Assembly: GCF_004027225.2 (NCBI RefSeq)
Contig: NC_044279.2
Location: forward strand, 44,974,744-45,038,743
DNA length: 64,000 bases
Source: Strigops habroptila
Lineage: Eukaryota; Chordata; Aves; Psittaciformes; Psittacidae
Direction: 5' to 3'
Shown here: positions 39,101 through 51,189 of the stretch, piece after piece
Numbering within the stretch: position 1 is the first letter of the stretch
How the letters are laid out: the number at the start of each line of letters is the position of its first letter
The notes under the pieces: generated by a model
What the model was told of the DNA's origin: nothing
The model's database searches: none
Seen by the model: the letters and a program-made list of their open reading frames with translations, nothing else
Program-made: the position numbers and the translations under genes

Positions 39101-40290
39101 TAAGTGCTTTTTTTAGATGGTTTACACTGTCTATATCCACATGATCAAAATAAACTGTTGAAAGATTATCATGTCTTCTGAAATTTAAATTCTAGGTACA
39201 GAAAGTTAAAAAGAGGTTTATAAGTAGGCAGCTTACTCAAAATTAACACTGATAAATGGATGGGCAAAAGAATGGATTTTAAAAAAGGATTTGAAAGGCA
39301 TATTGATTCTTGATCCACAGAAGGTGAGAGATTATTTCAAACACTGATGTAGCATACAGATATATACAGACCCCAATAGCTTGGGAGAGGATTGAGTATT
39401 TGGGAAGAAAAAAATGCTTCAGCTGAAGCAAGTTATCAAATAATACAGAAAAGTAAAGAGCTTAGTTTCATGGTGGGTGTTGGAGGATGAAGTGCCTTTC
39501 CCGTCTGACAATTTCAGAGTCATAAAATGAAGCCACAGAACTTACTTTGATCGTAGTGCTCTGAGCAACACATAACACATTTCTCCTGGCTTGGACGAGT
39601 CAAGTCTAATCAAGGGGAAGATATGACTAAAAAGTGCGAAAACATATTGACTTCGACCGTAAAGCACTATTTAATCCATCACTGGATGGATGGCTGTGTA
39701 TACTGCTGGATATATTTTATCAAGTAAGTTGTAGTGTAAAAGACGGGTTTTAGAAAAATGATATAGACAATGAGTCAAGGGCATGTAGAAAAAGCCTGTA
39801 AGGCAAGAAAAAATGACAAAGAAATCTGAAATAGCCCTGAAGTTCTGCTCCACAGAGACAAAGCAGAGGAGAAAATAAAACAGCATGAGCATGAAGAGGA
39901 AAGAGACAGCTCTCTGTAACATCCAGAGAAAGATTAGAAGCTTTTAGAGATACGGGAGTGGGGGTTTAAGCTGCATCAGAAATAAAGGCAGAAATCTTTG
40001 AGCACTGAAAATAGCACTGGGCACTGTTCACATGAAAGAATTTCTGGAAAGATGAGATAAAGATTGAACTAAATAGATATTAACTATGTTTTATCTATTT
40101 ACTCATCAATGAATGAAAGGAAGATGGGTATAAGCACTGATAGACTCAACAGCAAGCTAAAACTTTTATGGACAATTGTCATACAGTACCTTTCTATAGT
40201 ATGTGAGTACAGAGCTATCACATACAACGGGCTATTAGGTAAACCAAATTCCTTCAGTCTATTAGACACTGAACTGAATAAACTGGAGGG

Positions 40291-42006
40291 ACATAGAATC
40301 ATAGTATCATAGAATAGTAAGGGTTGGAAAGAACCTTAAGATCATCTAGTTCCAACCCCCCTGCCATGGGCAGGGACACCTTGCCCTAAACCATGTGGTC
40401 CAAGGCTCTGTCCAACCTGGCCTTGAACACCACCAGGGATGGAGCATTCGCAACTTCCTTGGGCAACCCATTCCAGCACCTCACCACCCTCACTGTAAAG
40501 AACTTCTTCCTTATATCTAATCTAAACTTCCCCTGTTTAAGTTTGAAGCCGTTACCCCTTGTCCTACCACTACAGTCCCTAAGGAAGAGTCCCTCCCCAG
40601 CATCCTTATAGGCCCCCTTCAGATACTGGAAGGCTGCTATGAGGTCACCACGCAGCCTTCTCTTCTCCAGGCTGAACAGCCCCAACTCTCTCAGCCTGTC
40701 TTCATACGGGAGGTGCTCCAGCCCTCTTATCATCCTCGTGGCCCTCCTCTGGACTTGCTCCAACAGCTCCATGTCTTGTTTATGTTGAGAACACCAGAAC
40801 TGTACGCAGTACTCCAAGTGAGGTCTCACAAGAGCAGAGTAGAGGGGCAGGATCACCTCCTTCAACCTGCTGGTCACGCTTCTTTGGATGCAGCCCAGGA
40901 TACGGTTGGCTTTCTGGGCTGCAAGCGCGCACTGAAGCCGGCTCATGTTAAGCTTCTCATCAACCAACACCCCCAAGTCCTTCTCCACAGGGCTGCTCTG
41001 AATCTCTTCTCCACCCAACCTGTAGCAGTGCCTGGGATTGCCCCGACCCAGGTGTAGGACCTTGCACTTGGCTTAGTCAAACTTCATGAGGTTGGCATTG
41101 GCCCACCTCACAAGCATGTCAAGGTCCCTCTGGATGGCATCCCTTCCCTCCAGCGTATCAACTGAACCACACAGCTTGGTGTCATGGGCAAACTTGCTGA
41201 GGGCGCACTCAATCCCACTGTCCATGGCGCCGACAAAGATGTTGAACAGGACCGGTCCCAACACCGATCCCTGAGGGACACCACTCGTTACAGGTTTCCA
41301 ACTGGACATATTGCTGTTTACCACAACTCTTTGTTTGTGGCCATCGAGCCAGTTTTTTATCCACTGAGTGGTCCATCTATCAAATTGACGTCTCTCCAAT
41401 TTAGAGACAAGGATGTCATGTGGGACAGTGTCGAACACTTTGCACAAGTCCAAGTGGATGATGTCAGCTGCTCTGCCCCTGTCCATCAGTTCCGTGGCTC
41501 CATCATAGAAGGCCACCAAATTGGTCAGGCAGGATTTCCCCTTAGTGAAGCCATGTTGGCTGTCACCAACCACCTCGTTGTTTTTCATGTGCCTTAGCAT
41601 GCTTTCCAGGAGAAACTGTTCCAGGATTTTGCCAGGCACAGAGGTGAGGCTGACTGGTCTGTAGTTCCCCGGGTCTTCCACCTTCCCCTTCTTGAAAATG
41701 GGGGTTTTATTGCCCTTCTTCCTGTCATCAGGAACTTCACCTGACTGCCACGATTTCTCAAATATGATGGACAGTGGCTTAGCAACTTCATTCGCCAGCT
41801 CCTTCAGGACCCACAGATGGATTTCATCAGGTCCCACGGACTTGTGCACGTTCAGGTTCTTAAGATGGTCTTGAACCTGATCCTCTCCTACAGTGGGCCT
41901 AAGGTCTTCATTTTCACAGTCCCTGCATCTGCTTTCCAAGCCTTGCATGGTGTTGTCAGAGCATTTGCTGGTGAAGACTGAGGCAAAGACGTCATTAAGA
42001 ACCTCA
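40291..42006 (-). mobile_element. CR1 LINE copy B, 5'-truncated
   Basis: Read on the minus strand, 3' end at left with repeated CATAGAATCATAG octamers. It extends further 5' than copy A, through the linker between endonuclease and RT, and stops near 42006, where copy C continues (TCATTAAGAA shared, then divergence). Its flanks do not match those of copy C, so the two are separate insertions rather than a duplicated segment. Sequence is very close to copy C over the whole shared length. Confidence 0.93.
40386..41948 (-). pseudogene. CR1 ORF2 RT fragment with one internal stop
   Basis: Two parts lie in the same frame. 41948-41073 carries the pre-RT linker ([17 protein letters not shown]), [13 protein letters not shown], the palm motif [25 protein letters not shown] and FAHDTKL, and ends at a TAA stop at 41073-41075. 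41018-40386 carries the thumb and tail, from [20 protein letters not shown] to [11 protein letters not shown]. The stop replaces a glutamine codon that is intact in copy A. In the catalytic loop the first aspartate of FADD is histidine (codon at plus 41184-41186). Both changes recur in copy C. The changed catalytic residue and the stop mean that it cannot encode a working polymerase. Confidence 0.9.
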
Positions 42007-42388
42007 CATACTACTCTGAAGATACCCCTGCAGATCTCAGTCCCTCAACCGAAAGCAAAAACTACATGAGCTAATCTCTGAGCAACACTTAACACTTCTC
42101 TAAACTAACTTTTTCCTCAAGACTCTTACCTGAGGTTTATAGCTAAGAGCTTGTCCTTTGCCATAGTCAAGCACCCTGGGTATCACCACTGTTGTAGTGG
42201 AATTGCACAGAGATATAGACAAACTTATTTTTGTGAAGAAAAGAAAGTCAGTGTGTTTGACCAAAGCCAATTAAACTTAATGAGAAACGTTTCATCTGAC
42301 CCTGGCTAAATCTAGTTATGGTTTTCTCTACAACACAACCTGTAGCCTCATCTAACAGAAAGGTGAATAGTTTCTTTACAGAACTGCA
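42007..42388. other. Gap between CR1 copy B and the older CR1
   Basis: Nothing recognisable. A short segment, CTCTGAGCAACACTTAACAC near 42080, resembles one near 39565, but the match is only about 20 bases. Confidence 0.4.
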
Positions 42389-42978
42389 GAATCACAGAAT
42401 GGTTGAGGTTGGAAGGGACCTCCGGATGTCATCTGGTCCAACTTACTCGTTCAAGTGGAGTAACCTGGAACCGAATGCCCAGGACCATGTCCAGGTGGCT
42501 TTCGAATATCTGGAGATGAAGACTCCACAACTGCTCTGGGCAGCCTGTGCCAGTGTTTCATCACCCTCGCAGTGAAAAAAAAATTCCCTGATGTTCAGAG
42601 GGAACTATCCATGTTTCAGTTTGTGCCGATTGCCTCTGGTTCTGTCACTGGACACCACTGAAAAGACCCTCTGTTTTCTTTGCACCCTACCTTCAGATAT
42701 TCATATACACTGATAATATTCCCCTTAAACCTTCTGTTCACCAGGCCGAAGAGTCCCATCTCTCTCAGCCTTTCCGCATACAAGAGATGCGCCAGTCCCT
42801 TAATCATTCCTGCGGCCCTTTATTGGACTCTCCTCAATATGCCTAAGTCTGTCTTGTAGTTGGGAGCCCAGAACTGAATACAGCACTCTAGGTGTGGCTT
42901 TACCAGTGCTGAGTAAAGGAGAAGGATCACCCTTGACCTGCTGGCAATACTTTGTCTAATGCACCCCAGAATACCATT

Positions 42979-42986
42979 CACCTTTG
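42979..42986. repeat. Target-site duplication CACCTTTG, left copy
   Basis: Direct repeat of 43432-43439 flanking the nested insert. Confidence 0.65.
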
Positions 42987-43431
42987 TGTGAGCCAGCACA
43001 GGCAGGGCAAAGGAACAACCACAAAACCATGGATGAAATGCAAAGAGTAAATTTATTTTCACTGCCTCACCAACTAGGGAATCCCCGAAGCAGCACCCGG
43101 ACAGAGGCATGAAAGAGGGGATGCAGGCAGCATGGAGCTAGGGAATCACCAACCCTGCTGTTTTCACCTGTATATCAAAGCTTCGCACACGTGTAGTTTA
43201 CCACTGTGCTTCAATCTTTCCACAGCAGGGCAGGAGTCCCAAACTTGTTCAGTAGGGTGCCTCTAAGTCTATCACAGGCCAATGTTATCTAAACACAGAT
43301 GTTCTGCCTGTCAAACACACAAGGCTAAACAACAATTAGTATGATATATGTGTTTTTTCGACACCCTAGCTGCGAGTAACTTGAGTGTGTTTATGATACT
43401 GCTTGCCAATCTTCTGTTATTTTCCCACAGC
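42987..43431 (-). mobile_element. Solo-LTR-like insertion nested in the old CR1
   Basis: A 445-bp block breaks the CR1. The 8 bases CACCTTTG occur at 42979-42986 and again at 43432-43439, and removing one copy with the block restores CR1 continuity. On the minus strand the block starts near TGTGGGAAAATAAC, holds an AATAAA signal (plus 43052-43057) about 70 bases before its end, and ends GCTGGCTCACA, so it has the TG...CA layout and 3' signal of an LTR. Two points do not fit neatly. The duplication is 8 bp, against 4-6 bp for most avian retroviral LTRs. Two extra bases (GC) also lie between the TG end and the duplication. A DNA transposon of the hAT group would give 8 bp, but the ends do not look like hAT inverted repeats. 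Confidence 0.55.
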
Positions 43432-43439
43432 CACCTTTG
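43432..43439. repeat. Target-site duplication CACCTTTG, right copy
   Basis: Direct repeat of 42979-42986. CR1 sequence resumes within it. Confidence 0.65.
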
Positions 43440-43710
43440 CTGTAATGGCACACTGCTAGCTCTTCTTCAGCTTCATGTCCACTATGACTGCCAGTCCTTT
43501 TCCGCTAAACTGCTTTCTAGCTGGGTGATTCCCAGTATATATTGGTGCATGGATTTCTTATTGGTGCAGGATTTTGAACTTTCCCTTGTTAATGTTTATG
43601 AGGTTCCTGCCAGACCATTTTTCCAGCCTGTCAAGGTCCCTTTGGATTGCAGCACAGCCCTGTGGTATATCAGGCACTCCTCCCAGTTTTGTGTCATCTG
43701 TAATCATTTA

Positions 43711-46700
43711 GTCGTTTGTAATCCTAATGTGGAGTAACAATCCAAAAGATCCTCCATGGAGTTGCACAAGTGTATGACTAATTTTTACAAACCTTAGGTG
43801 TTGAAAGATGTTCTAACATGGCATCCTTATGTATTGTTTCAGAGAGCTTACATAATAATGTGCATTTGGGGTAATAATCCAATTCCTTTTTTATTTTTTT
43901 TTTTTTTACAAATGACGTTGCTGGGCCCTTTATCCTCTATACCACATTTAACTACTTCAGAAGAGGGAGAAGTCCATTTAGAAAGGTGGCTAAGCATTAC
44001 AGAGTAACTCTCAAACTCACAAGATTCTGCGATATAGTTGATTATTTGCACAAAGCCATGTGTATGTGAAGTTCATGGTACTCTTGGGAAATAATGTAAA
44101 ATAGATTAGGAGATTAAATGTGAGAAAATTGGTTTTCACTGGCCATATTATTAATCTTTTTCTAAGATAAGTGTTTCATTAAGACTTTCCACTGAGCACC
44201 CAGGCAGCAGCTTCCTGATCAATGAAATAACTCATTCTAAAGAGAAGTCTCAGAACACTATGTATGGATGTGGAGGACCAACAATTTGCTTATTCTTTTT
44301 TTTTTTAAAGAAACAAACTTCAGTAAGTTTTGATTAATAAGCACCTATAAGTGAAAAAAAATCCTTATAAAAAACTACATTTGTTGTTTTTTTAAAAAAT
44401 GTTTTGTGTGATGAACTTTATATATTGTCATACACAAAATATACTGCTATGATAATTTCTTTTCAGTAGAAGCAACACAATGTGAACAAGTTATGTCCAA
44501 AATTTCTCATCTTCAGCTCTGATTCTGCAGCCAGATTTACTATCAGAAACCCAACTGATATCTCTGAAGCTCTGAATTGATTCACAAACTGGTAGCCTTG
44601 ATTACGTTTATTTTGTTTTTACAAGAAAGAATTAAAATTATTTTTGCTGTTCAGTGAATGTTGCCATTTATGGGCTAGTCTAGCCTTGATCTATTACAAG
44701 AATTGATGATGATTATATAACTAATGGAGATGGTTTTAGAGGTAAAATCTGCAACATATTATATTGAACTGCAAGGCAATTAGGTCATGCGACCTAACCA
44801 GGATCTGCAGTGGGAAAGATTAATAGCTATTGTTGCAAATGTCATCACTGTTACTGCCTTCTGAGTTAATGATGGATTAGAGACCTTGTGAATAATGCTT
44901 CATAGAAAGGAAGCAGACCAGACACACTAGCAGCTTTCAGTTGCCATGATTATGATTTCAACTTTAATAATCAGATTTCCTGTAGACTTCAGAAAAGTGG
45001 CGCTAGGCAGAATTGAAAAAAGGCCTCAGGTGAATAGCTACATGTCAAGTGAAAAGGAATTTCAGATCCAAGCAGGTGAGTAGCATGGGATCTCTTCTCT
45101 AAAGCTGCTTTCACTGAACAGGGTCATGCTACCCTGTATCTCTGTGACCTATCAAGGAAAAGTAGTTCCATTTGGGTATGGAGCATCTCTCCAAAGACTG
45201 CACACTTCTGCATATGCCTCCCTATGGAAATCTCTGCTATCCAGTGAGCAGCTGGAGCCTCATTTCATTAAAATGTCGCACCATTATTCAAGGGAATAGT
45301 AGCGAAGGAGAAAGGCTTACTACTTCTGTCTTGTAGCAGATTAGTTTCCAGTTTTTTTAGGATATCCTTATCTCATTTTGTTTCTAGCTTCAATTTATCT
45401 ATTTATTTACATTATGCTTGGTGTTATCTGTTAGGTTGTGTCAGACCTAATTTTGCCACCTAAACAAAATATTTCTCCCACTTTTTTTTTTTTAAAAAAG
45501 AAACTCTAAAGAAAAAGAATTAACAAAATGGCTGGATGATGTGGCCAACCTGTCCACATCAGGTTATGTGGTAAAGAGACACTGTGTATGACAAACATGA
45601 TGATCAATAAAGGCTTAAATGACCTTTTCCACTATTCTGTATGTCATTTACTATAAATAAACTCAAACCATTGCAATAAAATGATATTTGCTGTCCAGGT
45701 TTCTAATGGTAAAAATGTTTTTTGAATTTTCTGTTTTTCCAAAGAAATAGTTAAATAAATAAAGCTTGGTAGCAGGGGTTGAATAAATCGTGAAAAATGT
45801 CTTTGATGATTTTCTTTTGAGTGTTTTAAAGTAAACATTCAACCCACTTTTCCCCTGAAGAAACTGCAAAATATTGCTTCAGATTAGTGACAGAAGGCTT
45901 TCATTTTTCATGTCTTAAATCATATCATTATCATAAAGATATGCTTAATAAGTAAAGTAGTTATTTCACTTGAACATGATACAGAGCCAGGAAGAAACTT
46001 TCCTTAATATAGTCAAGAATAAGTTTGATAAGTCTGAATGTGCACATTCACCTGTTTTTCTTATTTTTACAATACCAGTAACTGCAGTATCGTTTGGGGA
46101 TGAAAGGGAATTGTAGAGTTTGCAGAAAAAGAAGTAAAGTAAAAAAGCTCCTTGCTAAAAAATTTACATTTCTTTGCAAGTAAAGTTCGAACAAGAGTGA
46201 TTGTTAATTTAAACTTCAAGTTGGTCCTACATTCTAGGAGTTAATTGGAGCATTTCTACTAAGAAGAGAGACAACCAAAATATCCACAATATCTTAAATA
46301 AAATAAAAAAGCAAATAATAGATATAAAATCTCTATGACAGGTTATTTTGTTGTTGTTGTTGTTTTTATTCTACATTTTTTATCAATTCCTGACTTTCTC
46401 CTGTTGTAGGTACCCTAGCTCTCTTCTTTTTAATTAGCTTCCAAAATCTAAAAATTAGTTTTATGGTGAGCTTTATGTGATGGCATGTGTACCACTTTGT
46501 TCAGGCTGATTCCTTTAGAGCACCTACATTTCAACGTTATTCTGAGCACCTTTTGTAGAGGCTTCTTGCCGCCAGTGACATTATAGAGAGCTCAGGAGAA
46601 CTAGCAATGATACGAACTGCTACTGAAAATGCTCCTAAGAACTCCAGAAAACTCCCTATGGTTTTCTAACAAATTCTGGTGTAAATGGATTTAGTGACTC

Positions 46701-49700
46701 TTAAAGGCAAGAGAGTTGGAACCTTTTCAAAAAAAGCTCCAAGGAATGATGACAACAGAGGAACATATAATAACTTTATTGACTGATACACAAAGTCCTA
46801 GTTCCTGAGGTGACACTTTTAGTCTGCTTCTCCATTACTGAGTTTTGGGTTATATGTCAGTTGGATATATGCCCTGTTGTTTGAGAACTCATTGTAACTC
46901 TTCTTAAAATGGCATTCACTTGACCAAACACAGACAGCTATGATGTGAACGTCTGAGCTACTCCCACTTAGACTCTGTTTATAGCCAGTGCAGAAAAATA
47001 AGTATTTGTACATTGTGACTCATCTCACTAAAAAGTCACTGTCTAAAATACAGTTGAATTGTGCCCTAAAAATGCCCATTTCTCTTGACTGGCTACAAAA
47101 CCAGCCTGAGATGGCTGACTCGGACACAGATTCCAAAAGGGAGGAATTCCATTCACATTTTCCCTCAGTTATTTCTATGTCTCTTTTGCTGCCTTTTTAG
47201 GGACAGAGCATTAACAGTAAGCCACTGTCTCTAGGTCCAAAGTGTGGACCTGCAGTGTGGGCTTACACCTTTACTGAGCACAATGTCCTAATTCTGACAA
47301 TAATACAAGGTCAGATCCTAAATTGTCTCCACCTATTACAGTGTGGTTGGCATATCTTCACTGCAGTGGACTGCTGCAATTTATCCTCTGTTAAAAAAAT
47401 CAAGTTTGGTTGTCTTGACAACCAAATGACAAGACAGTTCCCATTATGCATCTCATAAAACAGTTGTCCGACTTCAGGTATCAGTCTCTGCTGTTTCCCA
47501 CTGGCTTTATCCAGGACACAGTTTCACAGCTGCTAGAGTTTCTGCTCAATAGATTCATCATAGTACAACACAGAGGACAGACTATTACCCGCATGCCCCA
47601 CAGAAGGATCCTAATAGCTTTACTGTAGGATATTTGAAAATTGAAAGAGATACCTATTAAATGGCTTAGCAGCCACAATGGACTCATGCCCTCAAGCTGT
47701 GTTAGAGGAGGAAGTAATCTATGGTCTGTATCTTTGATTCACCCACAGTATCTGGCAAGACCAGAAACCCAGTTCATTCAGTGCATTCAAATGAAGCATC
47801 TGATTTCATTACACACCAGGTGTAATAAATTCTCTGTATAGCAGGACAGTAAGGCAGAGAGCTGTTTCATTTCAATGCAGTAACTGAACTGAGATTCTGA
47901 TCTTGTCAGATGCTGTGGGTAAGTAAGTCGAAGATATGTACAGACTCTTCAGCCTAGAGGTAGAAAACCTATTGTAGACAGCATTCATCCTAATTCTCTT
48001 AACTCATCAAATTAATATGGTACTTTTTGTGTAGCCTTTTGTTATTCACCAAAAATCTTGGAAAGTTAACATTTCTGATGACTATCTTGAATCTCAGTTT
48101 AGGTTTCCAGAAGAAGCTTCAAGGTGTTACACTGGGATAAGACATCAGATACCCCAGCTCTGCGTGATGTGTGCCTGTATTGTCCACTGTATGGTTATGT
48201 CTTTTGGCAAAAGGTTTGTGAGTTTTTTTTTGGGGGGGAGTGGTGGGGCATAGTTCATTCCCACTGAGGATGAAATACCCAGTTTAGATTTACATGTCCT
48301 TACTTAGAGTTAGGGAAGTTTTGGGTTCATTCTTGCCAGCATCTGAGCGTTTGCAGAACATTTATGTTATTACACTGAGAAATTGTTAAATTTTAGTTAC
48401 TGTATTAGTTACCTGGCTGTAAATATATATGACAGGATAGATGTATGTCATTGATGGACCTCTAGATTGTCAAAAAAAGTGGCACAATACATGATGATTT
48501 TATTTTAAATTGTGTTAGATGAAAAAAAATCTCACACTTGTGCAATAGAAAGAATTTATTTCTATTTTTGATTTGAATTTTAATCTTATATATTAAGTAT
48601 AATATAAAAACTGGTAGTCAGCAATAAGAAAGCTGTTGAAGATGTAATCCAAAAGGTTTCCAGCAGTAGGTGAAAAGTTGCAATTTTACCTGAAAAGTGT
48701 TTTCCAGAACAAGAATTTTTCCATTGTTTCTGTTCTATTATTTTTCCAAACTCTGGATTCTGGGACTTGTCTGAAAACCACTGAGTCTTCGATTGACTTC
48801 TGCATCTCATTTAGGACCATGGTATCATGACAGTTAGTGTCCATTTAGAGTGTAGAATGTAATATAGATTTTTTTCCTACATCAGAAAGGCATTTTATAG
48901 AAACTGCCATACAATAGTTGTAAGTGGCAAAGAATAATAATATTAAGGTTGTAGAGAATTTCAAAAGGGTTGCTTTTCTTTTTTAAAAATAACTTCAGCC
49001 TTGAGCTAAAAATAGTGAGCTATATTTAGATTAAAGTTAGCGAGTCATCAACATTTCTTTATGGTCCTAAGAATACCAACCTAGCAAAATATTGAAAATC
49101 AACATTGTTTTTCTTATGTTATTCTAGGGCAAACAATACATGTTAAAATTAGTACAAATTTCAAAACATTTTTCTAAATGTTATCCTAAGGTAATTCTAG
49201 ATACTGAACTTATCATTCTCATCAGTAGAACATAACAGCTTGTACTGTTTTGCTGCTAGGACTTCAAATTGCCAACAGATTCTCCTAATGAGTGTCTTTA
49301 GCTGCTAAATCAGCAAACGTCCAGTGAATGAGATCCAGGGATGCCAGCACTCTTTCTGCAATAGAAATGTAAGCTGTGTTCTCATGAAACTTAAATCTTT
49401 TAGAAACTAAATGTAAAATGACTTTGTAACAGTATTTCTGCATCATTCTCTGCATAACTGCCACTAGGAAAAGAAAAAATTAACGCAATGTAGCCAATTC
49501 ATCTCTCTTTTCACTGTAGAAGTGTAGTCGTGTTCAGATGGGTAAAAATGTGGTATTAAGAGGGTTTTAACCCTTCTGCTACTACTGGTCAATGTAAGTT
49601 GTTTCTTTATCAGAAGGTACAGTTCATATCACACCCTGTATTCAGATTGAGACTGAATCCTAGCCCTTTGTCACTTTATGTCGGTTTACACTTGTCACTT

Positions 49701-51091
49701 TCTCTTCCAGGACATATTATCTTCTCTTTGTATAGAATAACATCTTTTTAGGTTTATGTCACTTGACTTTAGTTGCCTTATCTAAACTAGCTGATTTAAG
49801 CTCCCTACACATTCAATGTGCACTAACAGTTCCCAAATATGACTCTTTAAATTGCCTCGATACCAAGGCAATGGGGAATGAATGCTCCTTCATAGTATCT
49901 TCCTCTTTATTTACTGACTATGGAAATAATCTATGTAACTAGTTTAGCCTAGATCCCTAACTTTTAGATAGTCAAAGATAACTGGAATAAACATCAGTTT
50001 GCTGCCACTACTACCACCCAATAGTCTATCAGTAGACAGCATAGTCAATTGTATTTTCTAAAATAGTCTTAAAACTTTTCTATTATGAAAAGCCTACCTG
50101 AAAATCTAACTGGCTGAAAGCAGTGTGGGGAAAAAAACCCCACAACACAAACCCCCTGCAAACAACAACAACAAAAATCCTAGATTTGTGAACAAAACCC
50201 AGCTAAATAGAAATGTATTCAATATTCCAGTGCACAAACTAAAGTCACTCAATAATTGCAGGAGGAAACACACATGTGGGCACATGATACAATCAGGCGT
50301 CCAAAAGCTATGCTTGTGCCAGGCCGGACACAGAATGGTAAAAGGTGGTGGCATGTAGAGTTTCAGAGGAAGCACTACTAACGCACAGCTGAAAGAATAC
50401 TTAGAAGCAAGCTGCGTGAGAATATGTTTTTAAATTTGAGCTCTAGAGGCATTAGACACATCTGCATCAAACATAGACTTAATATCCTTGGAAAAGAGAG
50501 TACTCTCAGTATTTTTGAACAGTAAATATTTAGCAATAATTTTCTTGAGTGGCTCTTGAGTGTATGGATGAATGAAGTACGACTGACCATATCTCTAAGT
50601 GAAGCCAAGCAAGCACACTGCGACTCACTGTTTTGTGTGCTAGAAATACGAATATAAGTGTAGTAAATAAGAGGAAAATGGTTGAATTGTATGCAACTAG
50701 AAAATCAGGCAGATATTTGGCTTCTTCCATTCTAAGTTTACAGTTGTTAATTTTATTTAAATCCATAATGTAGAGAATAAGCACAAAGTTCTGGCTTTGT
50801 TAGTTGCAAATCTTTGATGGAAATAAATAGATATGATAGTGAGAGTGGTTTGTATTATGTATTAGAACTTTTTTAGATATTGTAGCTGGCAAAATTTGTG
50901 AGCGTGTGTTTGGTTGGGGTATTTTTAATTTTTTACCATGGAATTTTGGAGATGATAGACACTTTAAGAAGAGCTGTGAGATGACAAGGAAAATGCTGCA
51001 ATTGCTTTCTACTTTTCCTAGTGGCTTCCAGAACATGAAACCAAAAGCCATAATGCAGCTATAGTTTTAGGTGTCATTATGTCTCAGTACG
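43711..51091. other. AT-rich noncoding DNA, probable MGAT4C 5' intron
   Basis: No gene, RNA gene or classified repeat is supported over these 7.4 kb. There is a short (GTT)n tract at 46348-46367 and several A/T runs. Open frames are below 80 codons and mostly overlap on both strands. Confidence 0.55.
46348..46367. repeat. (TTG)n simple repeat
   Basis: Five TTG units followed by a T run. Confidence 0.8.
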
Positions 51092-51189
51092 ACATAGTAT
51101 AGAAGCATAGAATCATAGAATAGTAAGGGTTGGAAGGACCTTAGGATCATCTAGTTCCAACCCCCTGCCATGGGCAGGGACACCTCGCA

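Larger units (their letters stand above)
35029..40290 (-). other. Probable 5' intron of MGAT4C, left part
   Basis: The polypyrimidine tract and AG at 35029-35030 show that the transcript continues upstream. No further MGAT4C exon is recognisable to the right, and 5' exons of this gene are noncoding and far apart in other vertebrates. Within it I see one copy of an unclassified repeat, a GC-rich palindrome at 36102-36121 and a possible GUK-like fragment near 37460-37550. Nothing else is supported. Confidence 0.6.
42389..43710 (-). mobile_element. Older CR1 LINE copy, interrupted by a later insertion
   Basis: The minus-strand CR1 3' part is at 42389-42986 and continues at 43432-43710 after a 445-bp insert. 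The left edge has the CR1 3' signature (AATCACAGAATGGTTGAGG, then GGAAGGGACCT). Translations show diverged RT tail segments: AERLREMGLFGL at 42800-42616, and [19 protein letters not shown] within 43110-42820. The right piece corresponds to the FNKHKG-to-QLGGVPD-like part of RT but is badly mutated. It belongs to a different and older CR1 subfamily than copies A-C (ATCACAGAAT rather than ATCATAGAAT, and a different tail). Confidence 0.85.
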
